Source: Siphonodentalium dalli
Taxonomy: Eukaryota; Mollusca; Scaphopoda; Gadilida; Siphonodentaliidae
DNA: 64,000 bases
Direction: 5' to 3'
Assembly: GCA_032622095.1 (NCBI GenBank)
Contig: CP136069.1
Span: 102,394,278-102,458,277 of the forward strand
The notes beneath the pieces were generated by a model. That model was not told the origin of the DNA, searched no databases, and saw only the letters and a program-made list of their open reading frames with translations. The stretch's first letter is position 1. Each line of letters opens with the position of its first letter. The position numbers and the translations under genes are program-made. Below are positions 1 to 10,523 of this stretch, one piece after another.

Positions 1-78
1 AATTGCTTTCTTTACCCCAGTAGACTTCTGTACTGTTTGTTTGGTGCAATCTGGCTTCAAAATCGCTTGACATGTGTT

Positions 79-312
79 CTATTTTGAACTGAGGCCTTGG
101 ATATTCTTCAGCTCTTGTTTCACTCTTTTGAGTCTGCTTTCTTCGTCGCTCAGTTTTTTTATGCTGCTCAAACACTTCCTCATGTTGATGGTAACTCCTT
201 TACTTCGTTTTAGTTTTGTAATCAGTTCCGCAGGGCCTTTAACTGTTTTAAGTTCTGGGAGGGTATCCTTTGACATCCCAAAGATGCCATTTTTGCAGCA
301 ATATTTCTTCAC
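79..312 (-). pseudogene. Lys-rich coiled-coil tail of the broken gene
   Basis: 77 codons in the same frame as the block at 379-1323, with stops at about 379 and 81. The product is strongly basic with many Lys, Leu and Glu and a heptad-like run (about residues 45-75). It would suit a C-terminal coiled coil or nucleic-acid binding tail. Downstream of the TAG the frame again stays open to the window edge, so the gene probably continues beyond position 1. No family recognised. Confidence 0.35.
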
Positions 313-378
313 TAGGTAAACTCCAACATCATGTGTGTCTTTATCAAGTGTTGTGTTCGGAAGGACAGAATTCTGGTT

Positions 379-1323
379 TTATTCATTTTTAGTTGTGCGG
401 TCTGGTGTTGTAGCTAGGGCATCTTGTCTTCGTATCATCTGCATAGTTGGAATGATGTGAGCTATGTCAATTTTTGAAAGCTTTCTTGATATGTACTCCA
501 ACCCAACCTTTGACTTGTCTTCATCATTTTCAAGAGACTCAATCTCACACTTTTCTGAACTCTGAGCAAACAAGGAGACACGTTTCTAATGCATGGCGGA
601 AGAGAGATTGACGACAGCCATTCGTGGGAGAACACTATTTAATGTTGAGCTTGGACGAAACCCCTTCAGTGCAATACAATGGTCCATCTCTCGCTGAGTG
701 TCCAATGCCAGGTTCACACTCCCACCTCTGTGGGGTGTTGTGAATAGCGTTTTCTTTAAATTTTTGTGGAAGGTTCCTGCGCTGTAGTGTTCATGAAGAA
801 GCTGAACACAAAAAGAAGCATACGATGATGCATTGTTCAGGAAGGAGAATGGCAAGGATGACTTCACACTGCTGAGAAGAAGATTGTAGCCATCTGGTCC
901 TCCTTTCCGTTCTGTATAAAATATGCTCATTATTTCATCACAATGACGGAGCATGTCCATGTGCAGTTGAAATGTTGCATTTCTTTCAGCAGAATCTTTA
1001 ATGAATATTCTGTAGCCATGACCCCATTTCTCTTCGAGAAGAGCCTGTTCAGATTTATCCAGATCAGCTATGAATGAGGTCTGCTGTTCTACTGATAAAT
1101 TCTCTATGTATTTGAGCATCAGCGCGCCATGTAGGGCTGTAGATAGTCGTCTGATGTTTCTCGTGGCAGCATCTATATGGCTGATACTTATAAGTTTTGC
1201 CCAATCTTTTTCATTTTCCAAGTCTTTCATAAACATGAAAAGATGCTGGATACCTGCTTCTTTATATGCACTGAATAGGTCAGTGATCTTGGATTTTCGT
1301 AGATGAAGCAAAGGGAACTCCAA
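379..1323 (-). pseudogene. Unknown protein, C-terminal block
   Basis: A 245-codon open stretch (1323-586) ends in TAG. The same frame reopens for 64 codons (573-379), then a TAA, then 77 codons (312-79). The protein is helical and charged. Near residues 178-225 it carries a stretch with SAGTFHKNLKKT, TTPHRGGSVNLALD and QREMDH, followed by GFRPSSTL. The arrangement Gly-Ser-x-Asn-x-Ala-x-Asp with a Glu a few residues on resembles a block in large uncharacterised families expanded in invertebrate genomes and often thought to be mobile-element derived; this is an impression, not an assignment. The first codon is TTG-adjacent sequence without clear start context, so it is probably an internal piece. 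A different frame from the N-terminal block implies a frameshift between 1324 and 1571. Confidence 0.55.
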
Positions 1324-1571
1324 CAGAAAGTGCTGATACTTCTTGTTATTCTTTTGCCAAAGAAATAAGATTTTTGGCTATTTTATTATCAGGTGCCATT
1401 AAGATTCTGTCCTTGCAGTCCCGAGTGATCTGACATGCCCAGTCTTCATGAGGATATCATCAAGCACTTGCCTTAGTTTGTTTATATCATCATCTCTTCC
1501 GGTCGCAGGTGGAGGGTGTCCGTAAATCATCGGCGGAGGAGTGAAGTTAGAAGAAAGAGCTATACTTTCAT

Positions 1572-1820
1572 CTATGTTAGGTTTCTCAATTCGGTCATCG
1601 ATATCCAGATGTTAATATTTCTCTCAATGATATGCTTGGTATCAATGGTAGTATCATTTTTGCTGGTTTGGTAATTTGAATCTTCTACTTCAGTAGACAC
1701 AACGACGTCACCCTCTTTGTTAGCGGTTGTATTGATGGGGTAGCTGTAATCTACCACATCGGTAGATAATTCAAGCGCAGTATAGTCAAGCATTGTGTTT
1801 GGGTAGCTCAAATTTACCAC
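1572..1820 (-). pseudogene. Acidic Thr/Asp-rich segment, middle of the broken gene
   Basis: An 82-codon open stretch is in the same frame as the block at 1932-3965. It is separated from it by TAA, TGA and TGA codons between about 1932 and 1860. The product is acidic, with many Asp, Thr, Asn and Tyr, and looks like a disordered linker. Between 1324 and 1571 another minus frame reads a Pro-rich stretch (MIYGHPPPATGRDDD) before stops, so one or more frameshifts separate this from the C-terminal block. Function unknown. Confidence 0.35.
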
Positions 1821-1931
1821 TTCGATTGGGATTCTGGGAACATCTGCTGATTCATCATTTAATACTCAGTTGTGGAATATGTTCGTCGATGTGCATGTCT
1901 GAGAAGCTTTCGTTCATTTCTTCAACTCCAC

Positions 1932-3965
1932 TTATGTTGGCCCATGTTTCCCCTTTTGATACAGAAACCCGATATTACTTCCATTTGCAATCGGAGGTGC
2001 GATGGACTCTCTCTTGAGATCTTCGAAGCAAGTTTTCCTGAGGTATATAATAAGTGGTGCTACACCCCATGTCGCGCTATGCTCAAATGCATCCCAGGCT
2101 GCATGCTCGTCGCTGTTCATTTCTAAAAGACATGGGACCAACTATTCTGTTGTCAATGCCACTCTCTCTTTACAGGAGCAATTGTCAATTCCTTCACACT
2201 TAATATCTGGATCATGCCATTCTTCTGTGATTGCTATATCTTTCGGCATTCCCTTCAGGGTAATTGGAAGTGTGCATAACTGTGAGGATCGCGACTGTCC
2301 AGGGGTAGGATCATCATGGAATGTGAGTCTCACCAGATTATCTAAATACATTACTATGTGACAGTCCTGCATCAACACAAGATGTTCCTACACATCGGAT
2401 GAGCCCATACAAACATACGTCAAAGGATACTTTTTGATATAGGTTTTGTAATAGCACTGATCTGGATCAGAAAAGAACTGTAATCTTCTTTCGGCATACT
2501 TGAGACTCTTGGTAATTCCAGTCGGGGCAGTTACTGAGAATGCACTTGATATGGAATTGTAGTTCATACACAGTTCATTGGTGCTGAGATCTTGTACAAC
2601 CCCATTATATTTTCTATTGAGTGTAGCTAGTAAAGATTCTGCGATTGTATACAGTTTTGCAAGTTTCTCATCAAGAGTTTTCGCGAACTTGTCAGATCGC
2701 CTCAACGTAGCTCTATTGAGAAAACTGTTGGTGAGGAAAATTTGTATTTGAATCGGCGTGTGGAGGCCCCATCCCTGGATGACATTAAAAGTGTCCCAAC
2801 TCAAGGCGTTGGAGTGAACTGACAAATCAACGTGGAAGCACAGCTGACAGTAATCATGGTTGTTAATCCGGAATGAAACAACATCTGACGGAATATTCAC
2901 ATGTGGATAAACAGAATGGAGAATTCCCACAGTCGCATCTTTCTGGAGAACCATATCCCTCAGTTTGAATCTCTGCTCCATGTTATTAGATGACTTGAAA
3001 TTTCTTATGGTTCCACATGATAGAAATATGATTTCATGCACGCACAAACCATGCATTCTGTTTAAAGTGTTTGATGCAATCAATTCAATGTCAGTGAAAA
3101 TGTCCGCCGGTTGGTTATAGGCACACTCTATATACAGACGAACCATCGACGATTGTTTGCACGTTGTATGACAAGGCAAACAAAACACTGAAACATCACA
3201 GTCTTTAAAAATACCATTTACATGTTCCGTGACATCATTTTCAACAATTGATGGGATATGCAATGTCTGATCCCCTATTGTAATTCCTTCTTGTGCTGCT
3301 GCTAACTTTTGACGCAAAGTGTTTGTCTTCATTGCATCATCACAGTCGCCTTGCACCTTTGCAGAAAGTTTAGAAAAGTTATCCAAATCTGAGAGGAAGA
3401 TACATTTCTCTCTCAGCATTTGATCAAATCCAATGTCAAACGATAATGATTTTAATCGTTCAGAGAAATGCCACTCAAAGAAATTAACTTTATTCCATTC
3501 ATCTTCTGTGAAATGAATTACATGATCTATCTGGAGAGATGGTATGGTGTTCTCCATTGACAACTCAACCTTATGAAAGATATGATTCTCAACAGATTCA
3601 GGAAAAAACTTTGTCCTCACAAGCTTTCTATATAGTTCAAAGTTAGAACCACATGCTTGTCCAATAGAACTTTTTTCCAAACATCCCGGTGATCCCGAGT
3701 CACATAGCTTTGTTTCTATTTCAGAACAAACATGTTTGCAGATATCAAAATCTTCATAATGATGGATGATAAATCGCAGGAATGAACAGAATGGCACATA
3801 CGAAATGTCGTCAATTTTGCGTCGTTCATATCTGCTGAGGTCTCTGGTCACATTACCAGCACGAATGAATTTTTCAGAATCGCCTGATTTGTTTTGCTTG
3901 CTGAAGTATTTGACGAGGTCGTCCATTGAAAATAGGTGCTCCCCTGCAATGCTGTGGTACTCCAA
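1932..3965 (-). pseudogene. Unknown protein, N-terminal block, broken by in-frame stops
   Basis: A 525-codon open stretch runs on the minus strand from 3965 to a TAG at 2390-2388. The same frame then stays open for 81 more codons to a second TAG at 2144-2142 and 69 more to a TAA near 1932. The first in-frame ATG is near 3926; the codon at 3965 is TTG with a TGA a few codons upstream, so the true N-terminus is not visible. Just upstream is a pyrimidine-rich stretch ending in CAG (about 4012-4027), which could be a splice acceptor. Composition is protein-like: scattered cysteines, including a cluster of Cys/His (about residues 255-290), and no transmembrane segment or signal peptide. I do not recognise the family. 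It lies head-to-tail with the block at 379-1323 and may be the front part of the same gene. The stops suggest decay. Confidence is that it is or was coding. Confidence 0.6.
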
Positions 3966-4380
3966 ATCTGGAACAGACTTGAGTCATGATCCCATTTTCT
4001 GGAAGGAAATAATAACGATGGTGTCAATGACACTGAATCTCATCTTGGGCTAATTTTATTTCAGATTTGACAATATGACCATATTATATTCACTGACCAC
4101 AGCATAGTCTAGGATGTGTGTTATCTTGAGTTTCGTGCGAAAGCATATTTTGGGGAAACCTGATATAGCTTCCGGAAGTCATGTTTTTCGTGAGGTCAAG
4201 GTATAAAGGAAACGTTCCGGTCTACATAGTCACATCTCTAGAAGACTGATGAGAGAAAGACTGCTGTTGACAATATAGCTCAGCGTGACATTGAGTTGAG
4301 TGCAAGATAGTAGTTCATTAATTCTCCTTATTTCCATCGAATCAAGCTATTTTTCCAAACAAGTTACTTGTCTTAAAGAT

Positions 4381-4820
4381 ACGGGCGGCGTTGGCGGTGG
4401 GTATACTGTTAAAATATTCACCTCAGTCAAAAACCACCATAAACAGAAATAATAGTAAAATATAGACAGACATTGTTCTTATACAAATCAGAACTATGGC
4501 ATAAACAGTATGTTATTGTCAAATGTTTTTCCTTTGTTATGTAAACAAAAGCAAAAAAAGGTTACAGAACCTGACTTTTGTTTAGATCCGGATATCGTAA
4601 GCATAAAGAGCCTTATTTGTTACTGTTTTCGTGATATGGAAATAATAAAGAGCGTTTATATCATGTGTATGTGATTAAACAATAGAATTGCGCTGTGTTA
4701 TGTAAACAGAAGCAAAACGTTTGTAACACGAGCAGGCTCTTGTTTACGACAATATACTATTTACACGCTGATTATGTTTGGTGAACAAATATGAATATTT
4801 CTGCAACGAACGCCGCCCGT
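4381..4820. mobile_element. 440-bp TIR element (MITE-like), copy 1
   Basis: Starts ACGGGCGGCGTT at 4381-4392 and ends with its exact inverse AACGCCGCCCGT at 4809-4820. The inverted similarity continues imperfectly outward (TTAAAGAT on the left against TAAAAGGC read inward from the right), so the true ends may lie near 4373 and 4829. The interior is AT-rich and has no coding potential. A second, 3'-truncated copy lies in direct orientation at 62231-62476. No target duplication could be called. Confidence 0.75.
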
Positions 4821-5136
4821 GCCTTTTATAAATGGAAATTTATTGGAAGATGGTTATTCAAGGTCTTAAACATATTGGAGTTGAGTATTTGTGATACTAT
4901 AATTTGACGAGATACAATGACAGGTTAATCTATTAAGGGCAGGTTATCCTTAACGGTGTGTGATTATTATTATGTTTCTATAGATTGACAATATAGAAAC
5001 TTCCTCCTTAACCCTTTCTATACTGGAACATCATTTATGAGTAGTTATCCCATAGGAAATGTTCATATAATAAAGGGTCGTTTGTTGAACTTATTATCTG
5101 AACATTTCCCTCAATACATTTGACTCAATCTTGGGA

Positions 5137-5625
5137 CAGAATTATGTTTCCTAGGCCCCAGGAAAAAAATGGACAGCATTTAGTTTCTAGGCGCTTGCCA
5201 GGATATCTTGCCACACCCATTCCCAAACAAAATCACACCCCCCCCCCCCCAGAAAAATTGGACACAATTCTGTATCCTAGGCCCCAGAAAAAAAATGGGC
5301 AGCATTTTGTTTCTAGGCGCCTGCCAGAATTTTTTGCCCCACCCGTTCCCAAACAAAATCACCCCTGCCCCCAGAAAAAAATTGGACAGAATTCTGTTTC
5401 CTTGGCGCTTGCCAGGATATCTTGCCCCACCCATTCCTTCCCCACACATAAAACATTGGACAGCACTCCGCTTCCCAGGATATTTTGCCCCACCCAATTC
5501 ACCAGAAAAAAATCCCCCCCAGAAAAATTGGACATAATTCTGTATCCTAGGCCCCAAAAACATGGACAGCATTTTGTTTCCTAGGCGCTTGCCAGGATTT
5601 CTTGCCCCACCCATTCCCAAATAAA
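5137..5625. repeat. Minisatellite, ~124-bp unit, four partial copies
   Basis: The phrases 'ttctgtttcctaggcccc', 'ggacagcattttgtttctagg' (shortened here) and 'ttgccaggatatcttgccccaccc' recur. Unit starts are near 5141, 5267 and 5391, a spacing of 124-126 bp, with a shortened and rearranged copy at 5455-5625. Each unit contains two related halves of about 60 bp. Poly-C runs (for example about 5237-5250) separate units. Long open frames on both strands here come from the repeat being stop-poor, not from a gene. Confidence 0.8.
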
Positions 5626-5639
5626 ATATCGCATTATGG

Positions 5640-6430
5640 GCATTATGAGGCCATTATGATACGATTAATGATACTTTATGATGGCATGGTGGTCGAATAT
5701 GCCCAAGAAGCTATTCTACCCACTCATTCATACAGATAACTAGTACAAAATATTATTTTGCGCCATCAAATCCTGCGTCCAAGATGTTTTGCTTGAACCC
5801 GAATACCAGTTAACTCGGGGGTATGAATCCCGCATGCGGCTTCAAAACACCCTGAATTCCGCGTACCGAAAAGGGGGGGGGGGGTGATAGATACCCTCTA
5901 AAATGAGGACGATTCTCAACTGCATGGCGTTTTTATCTTGGAAAAATATTCCTGCACATGCACTTTGATGTGTCACCATGTATCAAAAAACATAACTGTG
6001 AAAAAGATGATTGTAAGAGTTGAATTATTCGCTGTATTGCAAGAGTCAAATATGAACACACATTGGCAAAGTTGTTAAATAATGTATATGGCAAAGTTTT
6101 ATTTAGGATCACAGCCATCTGGCTGTGGCAGATTTATTATGGTCGTAACTGTACTTGGTGAATTAGACAGCTTCCTTTTTTAATAAAAATTAATTTAACA
6201 GCTAACACAGGGTTTCAATGGACAAATGTCAGATAAGAGGTCATGGTAGTTCTCTCAGATCTGAGCAGTTATTTGGCTATTGGGCTAGAACTGTAATGCA
6301 ATGTCACATTGAATTTCTTCATCACATAATATAAGATAAGATCAATTATATTTAAAAGTCAGAGGTAATAAATATCCTGGCACCTGGGGCCTGCTTTCTA
6401 CATGGATCAACTTTGGGAAAAACTCAGAGC
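5640..6430. other. No gene seen
   Basis: AT-rich sequence with a poly-G run at about 5874-5883. No reading frame, RNA gene or clear repeat structure was recognised. Confidence 0.6.
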
Positions 6431-6434
6431 TTAA

Positions 6435-6645
6435 CCCTTTGAGTGCCAGGTCCGATTTTTGTATCGACCCATATACCCTGTGCCAATGCATTCTCTTATA
6501 TATGCGAGTCGACCATAGGTCGCCTCGCATATATAAGAGAATGCATTGGCCTAACCCCAAAAAAAAAAAAAAAAATCATTTTTTTTAGGGCACTCTACAG
6601 ACCATAAATTAGGGCTGATGAGATCGGCCCCTGGCACTAAAAGGG
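6435..6645. mobile_element. 211-bp TTAA-flanked MITE with perfect internal hairpin
   Basis: TTAA at 6431-6434 and 6646-6649 flank an element whose ends are inverted: CCCTTTGAGTGCCAGG on the left against CCCTTTTAGTGCCAGG read inward from the right. TTAA target duplications with CCC-starting ends are typical of the piggyBac superfamily; Kolobok also uses TTAA. Inside is a perfect 27-bp hairpin (arms 6482-6508 and 6524-6550, 15-nt loop). A diverged relative of this hairpin sits at 62073-62146. No coding capacity. The ends resemble those of the TTAA elements at 29173 and 63614. Confidence 0.85.
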
Positions 6646-6724
6646 TTAAATTAGTATGCAACAATCACATGATTTGATGATGTTATATCACGTGACTTGT
6701 TGTACAAAAATTCACTGTGTGCGG

Positions 6725-6850
6725 TCAGTCATAACATTGTTGTGCAACATTTGTTATACAACTTTGTTATATCGTGGTAGACACCCATAACAATGTTGTA
6801 TGGTCTCTACAACATTGTTGCACAACATTGTTGCATCGTGTGCGGCCTGC
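6725..6850. repeat. Cluster of CAACATTGTTG palindromes
   Basis: CAACATTGTTG and close variants recur at about 6735, 6790, 6808, 6820 and 6828, between two GTGTGCGG motifs at 6717 and 6838. It looks like the remnant of a small foldback element. Ends and target duplication were not resolved. Confidence 0.5.
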
Positions 6851-6949
6851 TTAAGTCCAAAATGTACGGGATTAAGATATACGTTCAATGTACATGTCAA
6901 GGTATGGATGTTCACTACTATGAGGGCATTCAACAGAGTTTTCATTTGT

Positions 6950-7238
6950 TTTTTTCCATTCTAGAATTATTCATCTTCGCTTATCTGAAATTTTATTTTT
7001 GTCCGTGCGAGCAGATATCTCATTAAATGGTTGTTGGATCTGAATGAAATTTGGTATGGATGTTCACTACTATGAGAACATTCAACGGAGTGTTCAATCG
7101 GTTTTTCTGGATTTTCCGTTTTAAGGTTATTCATCTTTGTTTATCTGGTAACGTTGGTTTTTTATTTGTCTGCCCGAGAAGTTATCACCACCACCGGTAG
7201 ATGAATCTCAATGAAATTTGGTATGGATGTTTACTACT
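6950..7238 (+). repeat. Dispersed ~170-bp core repeat, left part of a split array
   Basis: The phrase TGAAATTTGGTATGGATGTT recurs at about 7043 and 7211, followed by CACTACTATGAGAACATTCA and GTGTTCAATCGGTTTTT. The period is about 170 bp. The array resumes at 8604 after an inserted transposon, which shows it is older than that insertion. Confidence 0.75.
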
Positions 7239-8603
7239 TAGTCCAAGTCTTCTTGTACTAAAACCAGCTAAGATATTGGGATGGCGATGCTGGCGTTTAG
7301 TCCAAGCCCGCTTGCATACCAATCCTACCACACGACTTACGCCCACGATCTGTGGCGGGAATCTGTGGTGTATTTTACTCGATTTACCTAGCAAATCAAT
7401 ACATGATGCTATATACATCGGAAAGGCTTACATCTTATGGTCACAATGGTGTATAATAATCTAACTTTAATGTTAAATTACACATAGAATATTCCGGTTG
7501 ATTGCCATAAACATCGATTTGTTTCTCTGTTTGTTTACGTTTTAACCGAAAGCCGAAGTGGTCCGAATAAGTTCGGCATAATCCGCTGTTTGTTCTGGGA
7601 ATTCTACTTTCCGTTTCTATATATAGCGCGGGTTTTCCGAACAAAAATGGCGAAAACCGATCGCCCGAAAGTCCAGTTTTCTATGTGCTTTCAGAACAAT
7701 TCCCGCACTAAAAACTTAATGACATAATGGAGGATCAGAACGGTAGTTTTGTTGACAATTTTCGCAAGCAACTTGTCAAAATTGGAGCAAATTAGAACTC
7801 TTGTGTCTGACTTGCCATGCGTGTGATTTTCATCCATGTGCATTTTGACTTTTGTGTTGATAAAATAATCGGAGAACCGAATCACACAGTTTCGAAATAT
7901 AGTTCTTCCGTTTTAGTGGGACTTTTCAAACTTAAGGTTAAAAATTTATACAAATTTTGTTTGATTTTTTGTGTGCTTAACAAGAGCAGTATATTGCTCT
8001 GTTCGCTTAGTATATATCTTAATTTCGCCGAAGTCCACCAAATGTGGGAAATGTAGCACCATATTATTTATTCTAATACTCGTTGTGTTTACACTGTTTT
8101 AAACTTTGAGAGGGTTGTAATTCCCCGTAATTTATTTAATGTATTACATTTATATCTTCAATGTTTAATTAATCTATTTATTATTTTATTTATTGACACA
8201 CATAATTACGATTACAATGGAGAATTCTTCGTAATTTGCGTTGTTGTCCAAAATCTACGGAATATTTTCAACGGAAAATGCCGAACACAGTTCGCGAGGT
8301 CAACCGAGTTCGCATACTTTAAAAAAATTGTAAACATTGAGGTAACTGTCTCTTTTCGCATTAAATTACCGTTTTAAATTCACAACTGATGTGGGTTTCA
8401 GATAAAATAGCATGTCTTCTGCGGAAAATATCCGTTTATTGTCGCAATTGTGATATTTTATTTCATATAATTGTGGTTTTATTTGAGCGGGTCACTAACG
8501 CTTAAGCCGTGTCATAAGCGAGCATATAGGGCGGTCTTGGACTAAACGCCAGCATCGCCATCCCAATATCTTAGCTGGTTTTAGTACAAGAAGACTTGGA
8601 CTA
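7239..8603. mobile_element. 1,365-bp transposon with 68-bp perfect TIRs and 9-bp TSD
   Basis: The left end begins TAGTCCAAGTCTTCTTGTAC at 7239; the right end is its exact inverse, ending at 8603. About 68 bp at each end (7239-7306 and 8536-8603) match perfectly. Each TIR contains TAGTCCAAG or TTAGTCCAAG twice. TTTACTACT directly flanks both ends (7230-7238 and 8604-8612), a 9-bp duplication inside an identifiable older repeat, so the insertion is unambiguous. A 9-bp duplication with long TIRs fits a Mutator-like (MULE) family best. No transposase reading frame is present: the element is non-autonomous. Confidence 0.92.
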
Positions 8604-8990
8604 TTTACTACTATGATGGAAATTAATTGAGTGTTCAATCGTTTCTTTTTCCGGTTTTCTGTTCTAGAGTTATTCATCTTTGGAAGCGTTGGCTTTTTCC
8701 CGTATCTCCACCACCGGTTGACAGATATCAATGAAATTTGGTATACTATGATGGCAATCAATTGAGTGTTCGATCCTTTTTTGTTTTCGTTCTGGTGTTA
8801 TTTATATTTGTTTATGTGGAATGTTGGGTTTTTTTCCCCGTCCGAGCAGATATCTCAACCATACTTTGTTGGTTTGAATTTGCCATGGCAGGGGTATGCC
8901 ATCTTGTTTGCAATTGATTTTGATACATCAAAGTTGTTTCTGGGATATTTTCAAACCTGTGGAATAAGATACATCACAATGACCCAATAA
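8604..8990 (+). repeat. Dispersed ~170-bp core repeat, right part of the split array
   Basis: Continues the array at 6950-7238 directly after the 9-bp target duplication. Contains two more partial units (ATTGAGTGTTCAATCG at 8628 and ATTGAGTGTTCGATCC at 8761; AATGAAATTTGGTATACTA at 8730). Confidence 0.7.
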
Positions 8991-9132
8991 AGCACACCCA
9001 TTGTGTATATTACTTGATGTATTTAAGACTTAAGACATTCAACTGTAAGTTCCTAATTGCTCCATTGACTCTAACACATCAAATTGTCTCCCATACACGT
9101 TGAACTAAAGTGTCATTGACACTTTCATTATG

Positions 9133-9625
9133 TGTACCCATACCATAGTATGGTACACATAGTGTCGACGCCCAGATTGACCACTCGTCATTCGTACATC
9201 CGTCTGTCTGTCTGTCCAGACACTTTACACATGGTGCTATAGCTCAAACATTATTTATCCGTTCGGAACCAAATTTTGCATATGTGTTTCTCACCCAAAA
9301 TACAGATCAACTTTGAATATGGGTTTGATCCGAGTTATTTTTTTTTACTGAGAGTTATGTCCCTTTTTCAAATTTATGCATGCTGTAATAACTAAAGAAA
9401 AATTATCTGATCGAAACCAAATTTGGTATGTCAGTTTCTCAGATCGAGTTTGAATGTGGGTTTGATCCAATTTTTTTAAACGGAGTTATAGCCCTTTTTA
9501 AATTTTTAAATTTTTTTAAATTTTATTTTTAATTTTTGAAGATTAACATTGAAAGTTATGGATTTTAGCATCCAAACTGAAAATAGCTAATCACTATCGC
9601 CAAAGTATGGGTTAAAAGTATCTAT
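9133..9625 (+). mobile_element. Pearl/HINE-like element, family B, copy 1
   Basis: Starts with the hairpin ATGTGTACCCATACC..GGTACACAT (9133-9162), then a CCGTCTGTCTGTCTGTCC run (9198-9220). Two core repeats of ~130 bp follow, each with 'gaaccaaatttggtatgt' and 'gaatatgggtttgatcc'. It ends with the conserved TAGCTAATCACTAT...GGTATGGGTTAAA seen in copies at 28735 and 56010, but lacks their final GATCGGCCTCTCG. The architecture matches bivalve pearl/Helentron-derived non-autonomous elements; no Rep/helicase is encoded. Confidence 0.65.
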
Positions 9626-10009
9626 GAAACAAAAGATTGTAGCGGACTCTTACGGCCTAATATCTACTGAATAGTAGTGCTAATAAACACTCTAAAACTT
9701 CTGTCTAATATGTGTTTGTTCCAGTCTTGTTAAAGTTAAATGGAATGGACACTCTTTATTATATTTTATTGATTATGTTCAGAAAGGTATTAGTGCAGTT
9801 CAGACATTCACATGATGATATTAATCACTTTTGCAGGTTCACTTCAACAGAGATGGTTCCTTAATTGTATCCAGTAGTTACGATGGTTTGTGGTAAGTTA
9901 CATTGTGATTTGATGTATATATAAAGTGATTCAATTGTCGATTAGTCAGATTCTCTTCTATTATTAACAATGGTCCAAACTTATGATAAGCAACTTTTTA
10001 GCTCACCTG

Positions 10010-10390
10010 AGACGAAGTCTCCAGTGGAGCTATAGTCATCACTTCTTGTCCGTCGTCCGTCCATCCGTCTGTCCATCTGTCCGTCAACAATTCTTTAAAC
10101 ATCTTCTTCGGAACCATAAGACCGAATTGGTTCATATTTGGTGTGGATGTTCCCTAGGGGACTCGCATTCAGATTTGTTCAAATGAGGTCTCTGGGTCAA
10201 ATAGTTGCAAAAGCAGGGCAATAACTCTATTTCTCAATAGTAATTCTTAGAATGACTTCTTCTCAAGAACCATTGGGCCGATTTAGCTTATATTTGGTAT
10301 GGAGGGTCCTTGACTGGGGTTCAGATTTGATGAATTGGGGTCACTGGGTCAAATAGGGGCAGAGCCAGGGACACAACTCTTAAAAAAAAA
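10010..10390 (+). mobile_element. Pearl/HINE-like element, family A, copy 1
   Basis: Opens with a short hairpin (AGCTCACCTGAG..GTGGAGCT, 10010-10031), then a run of GTCCGTC/ATCCGTC tetranucleotide variants (10048-10085). Two ~150-bp core repeats follow, marked by 'tcaagaaccattgggccgat', 'ttatatttggtatgg' and 'gggtcaaataggggcagagc'. Preceded by a T-stretch, as are the other pearl-like copies here. Confidence 0.65.
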
Positions 10391-10434
10391 AAAGAAGGGT
10401 GACTCAACCAAATTTGGGTTAACCCTTATTCCAA

Positions 10435-10523
10435 CGTATCGTCTTTTGACGTCTTTTGTTGTAGCGTCCGTATCGTCTTTTGACGTCTTTTGTTGTAGCG
10501 TCCGTATCGTCTTTTGACGTCTT
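10435..10523. repeat. 34-bp tandem repeat, ~2.6 copies
   Basis: CGTATCGTCTTTTGACGTCT starts at 10435, 10469 and 10503, an exact 34-bp period. The copies are identical over their length, so the expansion is recent. It directly follows the pearl-like copy. Confidence 0.9.

Noticed and set aside
586-2390. TAG codons as genuine stop readthrough or recoding
   Set aside because: TAA, TGA and frameshifts also interrupt the same gene, so decay is simpler; kept only as a minor remark in the finding.
4246-4253. CTGATGAG as a hammerhead ribozyme core (also at 6615-6622)
   Set aside because: Neither site has the GAAA partner and flanking helices at the required spacing.
5120-5620. Proline-rich reading frames of 109-154 codons on both strands
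   Set aside because: They coincide exactly with the ~124-bp minisatellite and read in several frames at once.
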